Part shown: in pieces, positions 52,079 to 61,544 of the stretch
How positions within the stretch are numbered: position 1 is the first letter of the stretch
Layout: the number at the start of each line of letters is the position of its first letter
Assembly: GCA_951812395.1 (NCBI GenBank)
Contig: CATOSD010000001.1
Coordinates: 682,001 to 746,000 of the forward strand
Reading direction: 5' to 3'
From: an uncultured Dehalococcoidia bacterium
Lineage (GTDB): Bacteria; Chloroflexota; Dehalococcoidia; Lucifugimonadales; CATOSD01
DNA: 64,000 bases
Notes under the pieces: model-generated
The model's database searches: none
Seen by the model: only the letters and a program-made list of their open reading frames with translations
Told to the model about the DNA's origin: nothing
Made by a program: the position numbers and the translations under genes

Positions 52079-53521
52079 ATGTTCAGTAAACGCTCGACAA
52101 CCGCCGCCCGCTGGGGCCGGTACCTGATGGCCGGCGCGCTGCTGGCCGTGCTGGTCGCCTCCGGCATATCTGCCCAACTGTTCGCGACCTCAGACACGCC
52201 GCACGGCTCTCCCATTGAGGACGGCGACCCGACGCTTTACGCCCACGGCGACCGGCTGCGCCCCCTGGTGGAAGAGACGGGCGGCGCGCAAACGCTGAAA
52301 ATCTACGGTCCAGGCGGCCGGATCATCGCCCAGGCGGCGCGGGACGACCAGGGTAGTCAGGCAGTACGGTACCTGCTGGCCGACCACCTGGGTTCTACGC
52401 GTGTAGTAGTGGGCTCCGATGGCAATGCCGTGGCCCGCTACGAATACGCACCCCACGGGGAGACTGCGTTAGCGGCGGGCACGGCGGCCGAACTGCCCTA
52501 CCGCTACACCGGGCATCCTTACGACGAGGAGCAGGGGGTGTACGAGACACCGGCTCGCGGCTACGACCCGACGCTGGGCCGGTTTCTGAGCGTGGACCCC
52601 CAGCGCCAGGACGCCAGCCCCTACGTCTACGCCGGGAACAACCCGGTGGGCTTCATAGACCCCACGGGTGGGGGCGAGACGCCATTTTTCATGCGGTCGG
52701 GATTTTGGGGCGAGGGTGATGAACTTGCCTCTGCAGGTTTGGCCAAAGGGTACGTCCGGAGTAGACTCGAATTCGTTAGAAATATCGGCGCCAAATTGGG
52801 GAAGCATGGGGAACAGAAAATCCACGATGCCACTCGTACATTTGGCTCAGACCCCTACAGGGTCCCCGGAAGCGTAAGTGATACACCACGATTTTTGACT
52901 GGAGTCACATACAGAGACTTCGGATTTAACAATCAGTTGTATTGGCTTGTTGGCGATGACAAACATGTAGAATTGCCCACCCATTTCCCTGAGGCAGTAC
53001 AAAGTATAAGAGAGGTAAGTCGTGGGGATTTCGTCAGCGCCGAGTACGCCAGTCCCAATTTTGCAGAGAACATCACGCTGGTGGATTTTTCTCAACCTGG
53101 CAGCGATGCAATCCGTAGAGTTTCAGAATTCCTTAGTGGTGGAGGCTTTAGGTACCACATAATCAGAGCATCAGATTTATCGCTAGCGCAATCTGGAGAG
53201 CGGGCCAGGTCCCGTTCGCCCATAAACACTGCCGAAAACACAACGGTCCCTCAGCCAACCCGAATCGGGATGCAGGGAACGGACCGCCTGGGCGGAGTCG
53301 GCCCGCCGCCGCCACCCCCGTCGACCGACGCGGCGACAGGCCAGCCAACTACGCAGCTTCCAGATAATCTACAGATACCAGAGCCTCAGGAAATACTTGA
53401 CGAACTGTTCCCGATGGAGCAGCCTCGAAATAGTCAACCGATGCGAGAGGAGACCGGGTTTCGATTGACGTCGGAGCAAATTAGCGCGATCAACGCGATT
53501 CCCAACTTGGACTTGGATTAG
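52079..53521 (+). CDS. RHS core/tip cassette 3 (tip class A)
   Basis: 480 residues. The signal-anchor is as in the others (RYLMAGALLAVLVASGIS). The core has YLLADHLGSTRVVVGSDGNA and a distinct variable patch ALAAGTAAELPYRYTGHPYD. Core end: NPVGFIDPTGG. The class A tip (ETPFFMRSGFWGEGDELAS, LYWLVGDDKHVELPTHFPEA, NFAENITLVDFSQPGSD, EFLSGGGFRYHII) is followed by a Pro-rich linker. A different C-terminal segment, EETGFRLTSEQISAINAIPN, is shared with cassette 6 and not with its neighbours 1 and 2. Confidence 0.85.
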   Translation: MFSKRSTTAARWGRYLMAGALLAVLVASGISAQLFATSDTPHGSPIEDGDPTLYAHGDRLRPLVEETGGAQTLKIYGPGGRIIAQAARDDQGSQAVRYLLADHLGSTRVVVGSDGNAVARYEYAPHGETALAAGTAAELPYRYTGHPYDEEQGVYETPARGYDPTLGRFLSVDPQRQDASPYVYAGNNPVGFIDPTGGGETPFFMRSGFWGEGDELASAGLAKGYVRSRLEFVRNIGAKLGKHGEQKIHDATRTFGSDPYRVPGSVSDTPRFLTGVTYRDFGFNNQLYWLVGDDKHVELPTHFPEAVQSIREVSRGDFVSAEYASPNFAENITLVDFSQPGSDAIRRVSEFLSGGGFRYHIIRASDLSLAQSGERARSRSPINTAENTTVPQPTRIGMQGTDRLGGVGPPPPPPSTDAATGQPTTQLPDNLQIPEPQEILDELFPMEQPRNSQPMREETGFRLTSEQISAINAIPNLDLD

Positions 53522-53714
53522 GAGCGCTGGAAAACATAGACTTATCGCGAAGATGGGGTGAGCTGACTCAATTGCCCCATTCGGAGCGATGAACTTGGCT
53601 GGGAGCTGCCAGAAACCCGGGGGCCGCCGGGGTTGCAGCCAACTCTCGGCCTGACGGGAGCGCCGAGTGGTATGGGCAGAGCGATGAGACAGCCGACCAA
53701 CCGGAGCAGCCAGC
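53522..53714 (+). repeat. Type II cassette leader, copy 1
   Basis: Exactly 193 bases, a different leader from type I, shared with the ones before cassettes 6 and 7. It contains GAAGATGGGGTGAGCTGACT, then GGCTGGGAGCTGCCAGAAAC, then two potential stems (AACCC...GGGTT and CTCGGC...GCCGAG), and ends GGAGCAGCCAGC before ATG. Confidence 0.8.
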
Positions 53715-55148
53715 ATGTCCAGTAAACGCTCGACAGGCGCAGCAAGAAAACACACCAGACACGCCACCCGCTGGGGCCGGTACCCGCTGGCCGGCGCGCT
53801 GCTGCTGGCCGTGCTGGTCGCCTGCGGCATATCTGCCCAACTGTTCGCGACCTCAGACACGCCGCACGGCTCTTCCCTGGAGGACGCAGACCCGACTCTG
53901 TACGCCCACGGCCACCGTCTCCGGCCACTGGTGGAAGAGACTGGCGGCGCGCAGACGCTGAACATCTACGGTCCAGGCGGCCAGATCATCGCCCAGGCGG
54001 CGCGGGACGACCAGGGTAGTCAGGCAGTACGGTACCTGCTGGCCGACCACCTGGGTTCTACGCGTGTAGTAGTGGGCGCCGACGGCAACGCGGTGGCCCA
54101 CTTCGAGTACGGGCCGCACGGGGAGACTGCGGCGGCGGGAACGGCGGCGGCAGAGGTACGCTACCGCTACACCGGTCATCCTTACGACGAGTCTCAGGGT
54201 TTGTACCAGACGCCGGCCCGGGGCTACGACCCGACGCTGGGCCGGTTCCTGAGCGTGGACCCGCAACGCCAGGACGCCAGCCCCTACGTGTACGCCGGGA
54301 ACAACCCGGTGGGCTTGGTGGACCCCACGGGTGGCGGCGGAGTGCCGTTCTTTATCCAATCGGGGTTCAAGGTCGACGCCAACGATAGGTCACCAGAAGC
54401 GGATGATATTGCTCGGCGCATGGGCTTACGATCCGATCAGCACGTGCTGAATGCTCAAAGCCTGTTCAACCGTAAGGATGGTTCGTCCGCTGTTGATGTG
54501 ATCCACCAACAAGGCTTGGAATGGCTCCGGGAGGGACATAATCAAAGGCTGTATTGGATGGTGGGCATGGAAACTTCGGCGGGTGAGCTTAACAATATCA
54601 GGACCGGATTGGATGAATTGCGTAGATGGTCGCCAACTCTGGCGAGAGACATAGTGATTATAAACCACGAAGCTTATGGGTTGGCGCCACCGACCACGCC
54701 AATTGAGAAGCAACTGACCAGAATCGAAGAACACTTCTCGGTGGTCCATGCTGCGAAGGCTTGGGGGTCGGAAACGGCGCCGGGCGAAGAACTGTTTGCA
54801 CGTACCTACAAGAATTACGCTGGCAAGCAGTATTTCCCTCCCGAGGATTTGCGTCAGTATATCGATACGAGCGTCACTTTCATGCGGCCGAGCGAACTCA
54901 GGCGCAATATCGATTCGGTAGCCGCTTCTGTACCGGAGCTTAGCAATCGGACAGGTGTGGAACTCCATGAATTTCCGAGTCTATTGAGGGCTGCAAGGAT
55001 AAACCGGCCGGGGGATGTGCCTGGCATCAGCGTCAGACCTGCTCCCATGCGAACAACCCGCATTGTATTTGTGGCGAGTCCTGAGGAGGTCATAATAGAC
55101 GCGCCATTGAGAAATCCGCAAAATGCTCGAATCACTTTACCGGAGTAG
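53715..55148 (+). CDS. RHS core/tip cassette 4 (tip class B)
   Basis: 477 residues. The N-terminus carries a short extra basic stretch (GAARKHTRHATR) before the membrane segment. The core is like cassette 1 and ends NPVGLVDPTGG. The tip keeps only the opening VPFFIQSGF and a general pattern (RLYWMVGMETSAGELNNIRT, LDELRRWSPTLARDIVIINH) and otherwise is unlike class A: EEHFSVVHAAKAWGSETAPG, KNYAGKQYFPPEDLRQYIDT. It has no Pro-rich linker or shared C-terminal tag. It runs to within five bases of cassette 5, suggesting joint translation. Confidence 0.83.
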   Translation: MSSKRSTGAARKHTRHATRWGRYPLAGALLLAVLVACGISAQLFATSDTPHGSSLEDADPTLYAHGHRLRPLVEETGGAQTLNIYGPGGQIIAQAARDDQGSQAVRYLLADHLGSTRVVVGADGNAVAHFEYGPHGETAAAGTAAAEVRYRYTGHPYDESQGLYQTPARGYDPTLGRFLSVDPQRQDASPYVYAGNNPVGLVDPTGGGGVPFFIQSGFKVDANDRSPEADDIARRMGLRSDQHVLNAQSLFNRKDGSSAVDVIHQQGLEWLREGHNQRLYWMVGMETSAGELNNIRTGLDELRRWSPTLARDIVIINHEAYGLAPPTTPIEKQLTRIEEHFSVVHAAKAWGSETAPGEELFARTYKNYAGKQYFPPEDLRQYIDTSVTFMRPSELRRNIDSVAASVPELSNRTGVELHEFPSLLRAARINRPGDVPGISVRPAPMRTTRIVFVASPEEVIIDAPLRNPQNARITLPE

Positions 55149-55153
55149 CCACC

Positions 55154-56581
55154 ATGTCCAGAAAACGTACCCAACCGCCCCGCTGGGGCCGGTACATACT
55201 GGCCGGCGCGCTGCTGGCCGTGTTGGTCGCCTCCGGCATATCTGCCCAACTGTTCGCGACCTCAGACACGCCGCACGGCTCTTCCCTGGAGGACGCCGAC
55301 CCGACGCTTTACGCCCACGGCGACCGGCTGCGCCCCCTGGTGGAAGATACGGACGGCGCGCAAACGCTGAACATCTACGGCCCGGGCGGCCGGATCATCG
55401 CCCAGGTGGCGCGGGACGGCCTGGGAGGAAGCCAGAAGGCGCCCCACCTGCTGGCCGACCACCTGGGCTCCACGCGGGCGATACTCGACGCCGACGACAA
55501 CGTAGTGGCCCGCTTCGAGTACGGGCCGCACGGGGAGACGGCGGCTGTGGAGGGCGCGGCGGCGGCGGAAGCGCGCTACCGCTACACCGGGCACCCTTAC
55601 GACGAGGCGCAGGGGGTGTACCAGACGCCGGCCCGCGGCTACGACCCAGCGACAGGCCGGTTCCTGAGCGTGGATCCGCAACGCCAGGACGCCAGCCCCT
55701 ACGTGTACGCCGGGAACAACCCGGTGGGCTTCGTGGACCCCACCGGTGGTGTCAAGGTGCCATTTTTCACACGGTCGGGATTTTGGAACGATCGTGAAAA
55801 CTTTGCCTCTGCAGGTTTGACCAAAAGGCAGGTCTGGAGTAGACTCGGATTCCTTAGAGATATCAGCGCCAAATTGGGGAGGCATCGGGAACAGAGAATC
55901 CAAGATGCCACTCGTGCATTTGGCTCAGACCCCTACAGTCTCCCCGACAGCGTAAGTGAACCATCACGATTCTTGGGCGGGCGGAACTTAGACAGGGGTT
56001 ACCAATTAGACAATCGATTGTATTGGCTTGTTGGCGATGATAAAAATATAGAATTGCCTGCCCATTTCCAAGAGGCAGTAGAAAATATAAGGAGAGCAAG
56101 TCGTGGGCATTTCGCCCGCTCCGATTACGCCAGTCCCGATTTTGCAGAGAACATCACGCTGGTGGATTTTACGAAGAAACCTGGCAGCAATGCGGTTGAT
56201 AAAGTTGAACGTTACCTTAATGATAAAGGCTTTAAGCCCTCAAGACTCAAAGCATCAGATATACTTCTAGCGCAATCTAGAGAGCGGGCCAGGTCCCGTT
56301 CGCCCATAAACACTCCCGAAAACACAACGGTTCCTCAGCCAACCGGAATCGGGTGGCAGGGATCGGACGCCCTGGGCGGAGCCGGCCCGACAGGCCAGCC
56401 AACCCGGCAGGTTCAAGACATTCTACCGACGTTAGATCCTAATGAAATAGAAAGAATACTTGGCCAATCTTTCCTAGAGCAGCCTCGAAATAATCTAACG
56501 ATGCAAGAGGAGACTGGGTTTAGATCGACGTCGATGCAACCTACCGTGATCACCAACTTGGACTGGCACGATGGGGATTAG
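55154..56581 (+). CDS. RHS core/tip cassette 5 (tip class A)
   Basis: 475 residues. It starts five bases after cassette 4 (stop TAG, ccacc, ATG), the only cassette without its own leader; a GGAG is inside the end of cassette 4. The core has the QVARDGLGGSQKAPHLLADH version shared with cassettes 8 and 10 and ends NPVGFVDPTGG. The class A tip (VPFFTRSGFWNDRENFAS, LYWLVGDDKNIELPAHFQEA, VDKVERYLNDKGFKPSRL) matches cassette 2 best. The C-terminal tag (EETGFRSTSMQPTV, then ITNLDWHDGD) is related to the end of class C cassette 7. Confidence 0.85.
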   Translation: MSRKRTQPPRWGRYILAGALLAVLVASGISAQLFATSDTPHGSSLEDADPTLYAHGDRLRPLVEDTDGAQTLNIYGPGGRIIAQVARDGLGGSQKAPHLLADHLGSTRAILDADDNVVARFEYGPHGETAAVEGAAAAEARYRYTGHPYDEAQGVYQTPARGYDPATGRFLSVDPQRQDASPYVYAGNNPVGFVDPTGGVKVPFFTRSGFWNDRENFASAGLTKRQVWSRLGFLRDISAKLGRHREQRIQDATRAFGSDPYSLPDSVSEPSRFLGGRNLDRGYQLDNRLYWLVGDDKNIELPAHFQEAVENIRRASRGHFARSDYASPDFAENITLVDFTKKPGSNAVDKVERYLNDKGFKPSRLKASDILLAQSRERARSRSPINTPENTTVPQPTGIGWQGSDALGGAGPTGQPTRQVQDILPTLDPNEIERILGQSFLEQPRNNLTMQEETGFRSTSMQPTVITNLDWHDGD

Positions 56582-56774
56582 GAGCGCTGGAGAACATAGA
56601 CTTATCGCGAAGATGGGGTGAGCTGACTGAATTGCCCCATTCGGAGCGATGAACTTGGCTGGGAGCTGCCAGAAACCCGGGGGCCGCCGGGGTTGCAACC
56701 AACTCTCAGCCTGGCGGGAGCGCCGGGTGGTATGGGCAGAGCGATGAGACAGCCGACCAAGCGGAGCAGCCAGC
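56582..56774 (+). repeat. Type II cassette leader, copy 2
   Basis: 193 bases, matching copy 1 with few changes (GGCGGGAGCGCCGGGTGGTA in place of GACGGGAGCGCCGAGTGGTA). It ends GCGGAGCAGCCAGC before the ATG of cassette 6. Confidence 0.8.
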
Positions 56775-58190
56775 ATGTTCAGTAAACGCTCGGCAACCGC
56801 CGCCCGCTGGGGCCGGTACATACTGGCCGGCGCGCTGCTGGCCGTGCTGGTCGCCTCCGGCATATCTGCCCAACTGTTCGCGACCTCAGACACGCCGCAC
56901 GGCTCTTCCCTGGAGGACCCCGACCCGACGCTGTACGCGCACGGCGACCGGCTACGGCCCCTCGTGGAAGCGACCGGCGGGGCGCAGACGCTGAACATCT
57001 ACGGCCCGGGCGGCCAGATCATCGCCCAGCCGGCGCGGGACGCCCAGGGTAGTCAGGCAGTACGCCACCCGCTGGCCGACCACCTGGGTTCCACGCGGGC
57101 GGCGCTGGACGCCGACGGCAACGCGGTGGCCCGTTTCGAGTACGGGCCGCACGGCGAGACGGCTACGTCGGGCGTGGCGGCGGCGGAAGCGCGCTACCGC
57201 TACACCGGTCATCCTTACGACGAGTCGCAGGGACTGTACCAGACACCGGCTCGCGGCTACGACCCAGCGACAGGCCGGTTCCTGAGCGTCGACCCCCGGC
57301 GCCAAGAGGCCAGCCCCTACGTGTACGCCGGGAACAACCCGGTGGGCTTCGTGGACCCCACCGGTGGTGTCAAAGTGCCATATTTCATGCGGTCGGGATT
57401 TTGGAGCGAGCGTGATAACTTTGCCTCTGCAGATTTGACCACATCGTACGTCCGGGATAGACTCAAACTCGTTAGAAATATCAGCGCCAAATTCGGGAAG
57501 CATGGGGGACAGAATATCCAAGATGCCACTCTTGCTTTTGGCTCAAACCCCGACAGGGTCCCCCTAAGCGTAAGTGAAGCACCACGATTCTTGACTGGAG
57601 ACACAGACAGAGACTTCCAGTTTAACAGTCATTTGTATTGGTTTATTGGCGATGACAAAAATGTAGCATTGCCTGCCCATTTCCCTGAGGCAGTACGACG
57701 TATAAGAGCTGTAAGTCGTGGGGATCTAGCCAGCTCCGAGTACGCCAGTCCCAATTTTGCAGAGAACATCACGCTGGTGGATCTTACGCGACCCGACAGC
57801 GATGCAATTAGTAAAGTTTCAGAATTCCTTAGTGGTGGAGGCTTTAGGTACCACATAATCAGAGCATCAGAGATACCACAGTTTCCAGTACCGCAGCCTC
57901 CAGATAATCTACAGATACCAGAGCCTCAGGAAATACTTGACGAAATGTTCCCGATGGAGCAGCAGGGCCCGGACGCCCAGGGCGGAGCCGGCCCGCCGCC
58001 GCCACCCACGTCGATCGACGGGGCGACAGGCCAGCCAACCCGGCAGCCTCAAGATAATCTACAGATACCAGAGCAGCCTCGAAATGATCTAACGATGCAA
58101 GAGGAGACCGGGTTTGGATTTACGTCGGAGCAAATTAGCGCGATCAACGCGATTCCCAACTTGGACTCGTACGTTGGGGTTGGGGATTAG
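56775..58190 (+). CDS. RHS core/tip cassette 6 (tip class A)
   Basis: 471 residues. The core has its own patch PARDAQGSQAVRHPLADHLG and STRAALDADGNAV, the latter shared with cassette 9, and ends NPVGFVDPTGG. The tip is class A (VPYFMRSGFWSERDNFAS, LYWFIGDDKNVALPAHFPEA, NFAENITLVDLTRPDSD, SKVSEFLSGGGFRYHII). The linker is rearranged relative to cassette 3: the EPQEILDEMFPMEQ block comes before the Pro-rich piece and not after it. It ends EETGFGFTSEQISAINAIPN and then NLDSYVGVGD-like residues. Confidence 0.85.
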   Translation: MFSKRSATAARWGRYILAGALLAVLVASGISAQLFATSDTPHGSSLEDPDPTLYAHGDRLRPLVEATGGAQTLNIYGPGGQIIAQPARDAQGSQAVRHPLADHLGSTRAALDADGNAVARFEYGPHGETATSGVAAAEARYRYTGHPYDESQGLYQTPARGYDPATGRFLSVDPRRQEASPYVYAGNNPVGFVDPTGGVKVPYFMRSGFWSERDNFASADLTTSYVRDRLKLVRNISAKFGKHGGQNIQDATLAFGSNPDRVPLSVSEAPRFLTGDTDRDFQFNSHLYWFIGDDKNVALPAHFPEAVRRIRAVSRGDLASSEYASPNFAENITLVDLTRPDSDAISKVSEFLSGGGFRYHIIRASEIPQFPVPQPPDNLQIPEPQEILDEMFPMEQQGPDAQGGAGPPPPPTSIDGATGQPTRQPQDNLQIPEQPRNDLTMQEETGFGFTSEQISAINAIPNLDSYVGVGD

Positions 58191-58383
58191 GAGCGCCGGA
58201 GAACTTGGGATCATCGCGAAGATGGGGTGAGCTGACTGAATTGCCCCATTCGGAGTGATGAACTTGGCTGGGAGCTGCCAGAAACCCGGGCCCCGCCGGG
58301 GTTGCAACCAACTCTCAGCCTGGCGGGAGCGCCGGGTGGTATGGGCAGAGCGATGAGACACCCGACCAAGCGGAGCAGCCAGC
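58191..58383 (+). repeat. Type II cassette leader, copy 3
   Basis: 193 bases. It differs from copy 2 mainly in the hairpin, where AACCCGGGGGCCGCCGGGGTT-type sequence is changed to a ccc version (gggccccgccggg) that still allows pairing. It ends GGAGCAGCCAGC before the ATG of cassette 7. Confidence 0.8.
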
Positions 58384-59760
58384 ATGTTCAGTAAACGCTC
58401 GACAACCGCCGCCCGTTGGGGCCGGTACATACTGGCCGGCGCGCTGCTGGCCGTGCTGGTCGCCTCCGGCATATCTGCCCAACTGTTCGCGACCTCAGAC
58501 ACGCCGCACGGCTCTTCCCTGGAGGACCCCGACCGGACGCTGTACGCCCACGGCCACCGGCTGCGCCCCCTGGTGGAAGAGACAGGCGGGGAGAAGACGC
58601 TGAACATCTACGGCCCGGGCGGACAGATCATCGCCCAGGTGGCACAGGACGGCTCGGGCGGCCAGGAGGCGCACTTCCTGCTGGCCGACCACCTGGGCTC
58701 CACGCGGGCGATACTGGACGCCGACGACAACGTAGTGGCCCACTTCGAGTACGGGCCGCACGGCGAGACGGCTACGTCGGGCGTGGCGGCGGCGGAAGCG
58801 CGCTACCGCTACACCGGGCACCCTTACGACGAGGCGCAGGGGGTGTACCAGACGCCGGCCCGCACCTACGACCCGACGACAGGCCGGTTCCTGAGCGTCG
58901 ACCCCCAGCGCCAGGACGCCAGCCCCTACGTGTACGCCGGGAACAACCCGGTGGGCTTCGTGGACCCCACCGGTGGGGGCGGGGTGCCGTTCTTCGTGTT
59001 CACGGGCTTCACGGAGGCGGGCGGCAAAAAGTCTCACGTAGCGCACTCTATAAGTTTGCAGTTTGGCTTGGATGGAGCGGATGATCAGCAAATGTGGTCC
59101 GCCGACGCATTCAAGTCCGGTGGGGAAGGGGTGGGGAGTTATGCGGAAAAGCAATCTAGAACCATCATGCGTGGGCAAGCCACGACTGATCGAAATTACA
59201 CATACAACGGAAAGATGTACTGGATAGTTGGCGGTGAAGAAGAAGTGGACGAAATGGACAGGCTCAAGGAAGGAATGGCAGCCTTCCGTACACATAATGA
59301 GGATTTTCCCAGCGAGGTCACGATCTTGAACTTCTCCGGAGATGGGGCAAGGGGCACAGATTTGCGAGACAAGCTCAGAGCCCTAAACCTAGACCCGTTG
59401 GTGGTTGATGCCGAGCAACATGGGCTGTGGAAAGCAGTCGGGAGAGGAAAGAAATGGATGCTGCTAGGGTTCACAGTTGATGGGAAGAGCGACACGCCGA
59501 ATAACTTCGTCCAATACGTCCACGATTTGGAGGAAGCGCACAAAGAACAAGGGCAACGCGATAAGGATTACCGGCAAGCTTGGGACGAGTTTGTGAACTG
59601 GAAGCCAGGTGGGCGGGAAAGCCCCGCTCCCCCTAGCAACGGGGCCAGCCCGATGTTTAACACGGTACACTCCGACCCGTTGGACCAGCAAGCCATGACC
59701 GAATTGCTTCTGCCGGAACAGCCTATGATCACCAATCTGGACCCATACGACGGAGATTAG
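58384..59760 (+). CDS. RHS core/tip cassette 7 (tip class C)
   Basis: 458 residues. Core variant QVAQDGSGGQEAHFLLADHL, RTYDPTTGRFLSVDPQ, ending NPVGFVDPTGG. The tip opens VPFFVFTGFTEAGGKKSH and then is unlike the other classes, apart from the common core strands: KMYWIVGGEEEVDEMDRLKE, MAAFRTHNEDFPSEVTILNF, RGKKWMLLGFTVDGK. It has no class A linker, but the last residues ITNLDPYDGD repeat the tag of cassette 5. The combination of a class C tip with a class A tag suggests that the tag is exchangeable. Confidence 0.83.
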   Translation: MFSKRSTTAARWGRYILAGALLAVLVASGISAQLFATSDTPHGSSLEDPDRTLYAHGHRLRPLVEETGGEKTLNIYGPGGQIIAQVAQDGSGGQEAHFLLADHLGSTRAILDADDNVVAHFEYGPHGETATSGVAAAEARYRYTGHPYDEAQGVYQTPARTYDPTTGRFLSVDPQRQDASPYVYAGNNPVGFVDPTGGGGVPFFVFTGFTEAGGKKSHVAHSISLQFGLDGADDQQMWSADAFKSGGEGVGSYAEKQSRTIMRGQATTDRNYTYNGKMYWIVGGEEEVDEMDRLKEGMAAFRTHNEDFPSEVTILNFSGDGARGTDLRDKLRALNLDPLVVDAEQHGLWKAVGRGKKWMLLGFTVDGKSDTPNNFVQYVHDLEEAHKEQGQRDKDYRQAWDEFVNWKPGGRESPAPPSNGASPMFNTVHSDPLDQQAMTELLLPEQPMITNLDPYDGD

Positions 59761-60006
59761 GAACGTCGGGGAAGGTTCAGTGTGAAGGTCACAACCTCAG
59801 ATTGGCCTACACCGGCGTCAAGACGGGGATCTCATGAACGAAATCACTCACTCCATGGCAAGATCGACTTCCAGCGAATCCGTGGCATCACTATTCAGAT
59901 CGTCGACGCCGGGCATGCCGAATTGATCGCTGCATTCCTCCCGTCGACCAACACCGAGCAGATAGAGTGACCGCTTTTCCCCCGTAGGCCAACCGGAGCA
60001 GCCAGA
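59761..60006 (+). other. Gap between cassettes 7 and 8
   Basis: 246 bases. A 62-codon frame (GTG 59782 to 59970, reading IDFQRIRGITIQIVDAGHAE in its middle) is open but has no ribosome site or recognisable family. It is not an evident immunity gene. The end of the gap, CAACCGGAGCAGCCAGA, is the common cassette start region. Confidence 0.4.
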
Positions 60007-61428
60007 ATGGAGCATAAACGCTCAGCAACCGCCGCGCGAAAGCGGCCGAAACCCATCGCCCGTTGGGGCCGGTACATACTGGCCGGCGCGCTGCTGGCCG
60101 TGCTGGTCGCCTCCGGCATATCTGCCCAACTGTTCGCGACCTCAGACACGCCGCACGGCTCTTCCATGGAGGACGCCGACCCGACGCTGTACGCGCACGG
60201 CGACCGGCTGCGGCCCCTGGTGGAAGCGACTGCCGGCGCGCAAACGCTGAACATCTACGGCCCGGGCGGCCAGATCATCGCCCAAGTGGCGCGGAACGGC
60301 CTGGGAGGAAGCCAGAAGGCGCCCCACCTGCTGGCCGACCACCTGGGCTCCACGCGGGCGATACTGGACGCCGACGACAACGTAGTGGCCCACTTCGAGT
60401 ACGGGCCGCACGGCGAGACGGCTACGTCGGGCGTGGCGGCGGCGGAAGCGCGCTACCGCTACACGGGCCACCCGTGGGACGAATCACAGGGGCTGTACCA
60501 GACGCCCAACCGTGGCTACGACCCAGCGACAGGCCGGTTCCTGAGCGTGGACCCCCAGCGCCAGGACGCCAGCCCCTACGTCTACGCTGGAAGTAGCCCG
60601 GTGGGATATATCGACCCCACCGGGGATATTTGGCTCCCATTTTTCGTTGTAACGGAAGATATGGCTTCAACGGAACAACAGCAAACGGAAGCCATTCTTA
60701 AATTGTTCGGCAGGCCACTGCAAGGTACGGCCGCTGGGATGATTACACCCACCGATTTGGCGGGTGTTGAGACCAGTGGAAGTAATCTGGCCGATTTGCC
60801 CAATGCCAGGAAACTGTTGACAGAGGGCGGACGGAGCATCAATCGAGGCAGGGGGTTCATCTTTGTCACTGAACAAACTACGCCGGATGCGGTCCGTAAC
60901 ATCACCGAAGGTATGCAACGCCTAAGACACTTATCACAGGTAGGCGGCGAGCCTGCGGGCAGCCAGTTCGAAGACATCACAATCATCTCCCGGCACGCGA
61001 ACAAGAGAATGGGTCGGTCGCTCTTCGAATCGCTCGATGCAAGTGGCTTCCCCAGGGTTAGAATGTTTTTGCAGTCCTTCCACGTTCTCGCCCCATCCAC
61101 AAACTCCCCCAACGCTGAAGTGTATAGTGTCGTGGTAAGGGGCACCTTTCGACCGGAACCGCGAACACCCGGCTTGTTGAAGGAGTATGACGAAAGCATG
61201 CCCCCGGACTTGTACCTTCAGCGGATGGAAGCGAATGTGCTGCCAGAGCTCGCCCGGCGTTCCCATAGATACGTACCCGGCACACGTAGCCCGTTGCAAC
61301 CACAGCTGGAAAACTCCCCGCCGTTGTTGCCTCCAACTCAGCTCCAACCCCAGATCGAGCCTAGAATTGAGCTCGTAATCCCTCGTGGAGACCAGCCCGT
61401 ACTTCCCAGTTTCCCTGATGTCTCATAG
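60007..61428 (+). CDS. RHS core/tip cassette 8 (tip class D)
   Basis: 473 residues. The start is ATG 60007; the N-terminus HKRSATAARKRPKPIARWGR is longer and more basic than in class A cassettes. The core carries QVARNGLGGSQKAPHLLADH and RGYDPATGRFLSVDPQ and ends SPVGYIDPTGD, a variant of DPTGG. The tip starts WLPFFVVTEDMASTEQQQTE and includes ILKLFGRPLQGTAAGM, GFIFVTEQTTPDAVRNITEG, FEDITIISRHANKRMGRSLF and SLDASGFPRVRMFLQSFHVL. It is related to cassette 9 only. It ends in a Pro/Gln-rich stretch. Confidence 0.83.
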   Translation: MEHKRSATAARKRPKPIARWGRYILAGALLAVLVASGISAQLFATSDTPHGSSMEDADPTLYAHGDRLRPLVEATAGAQTLNIYGPGGQIIAQVARNGLGGSQKAPHLLADHLGSTRAILDADDNVVAHFEYGPHGETATSGVAAAEARYRYTGHPWDESQGLYQTPNRGYDPATGRFLSVDPQRQDASPYVYAGSSPVGYIDPTGDIWLPFFVVTEDMASTEQQQTEAILKLFGRPLQGTAAGMITPTDLAGVETSGSNLADLPNARKLLTEGGRSINRGRGFIFVTEQTTPDAVRNITEGMQRLRHLSQVGGEPAGSQFEDITIISRHANKRMGRSLFESLDASGFPRVRMFLQSFHVLAPSTNSPNAEVYSVVVRGTFRPEPRTPGLLKEYDESMPPDLYLQRMEANVLPELARRSHRYVPGTRSPLQPQLENSPPLLPPTQLQPQIEPRIELVIPRGDQPVLPSFPDVS

Positions 61429-61544
61429 CGGCCCAGGCCTATCGTCGCGTCGGACAGTCTGTCGTTAATTGTGGGCGCTTGGTCCCCTCATTCGAAGGAG
61501 GTCAACATGGCTTGTAGGGGTTCAAAAGGCGTCTCCCAGAACGG

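Noticed and set aside
59782..59970. Candidate immunity gene between cassettes 7 and 8
   Set aside because: No ribosome site, no hydrophobic or domain features, and no counterpart between other cassettes.
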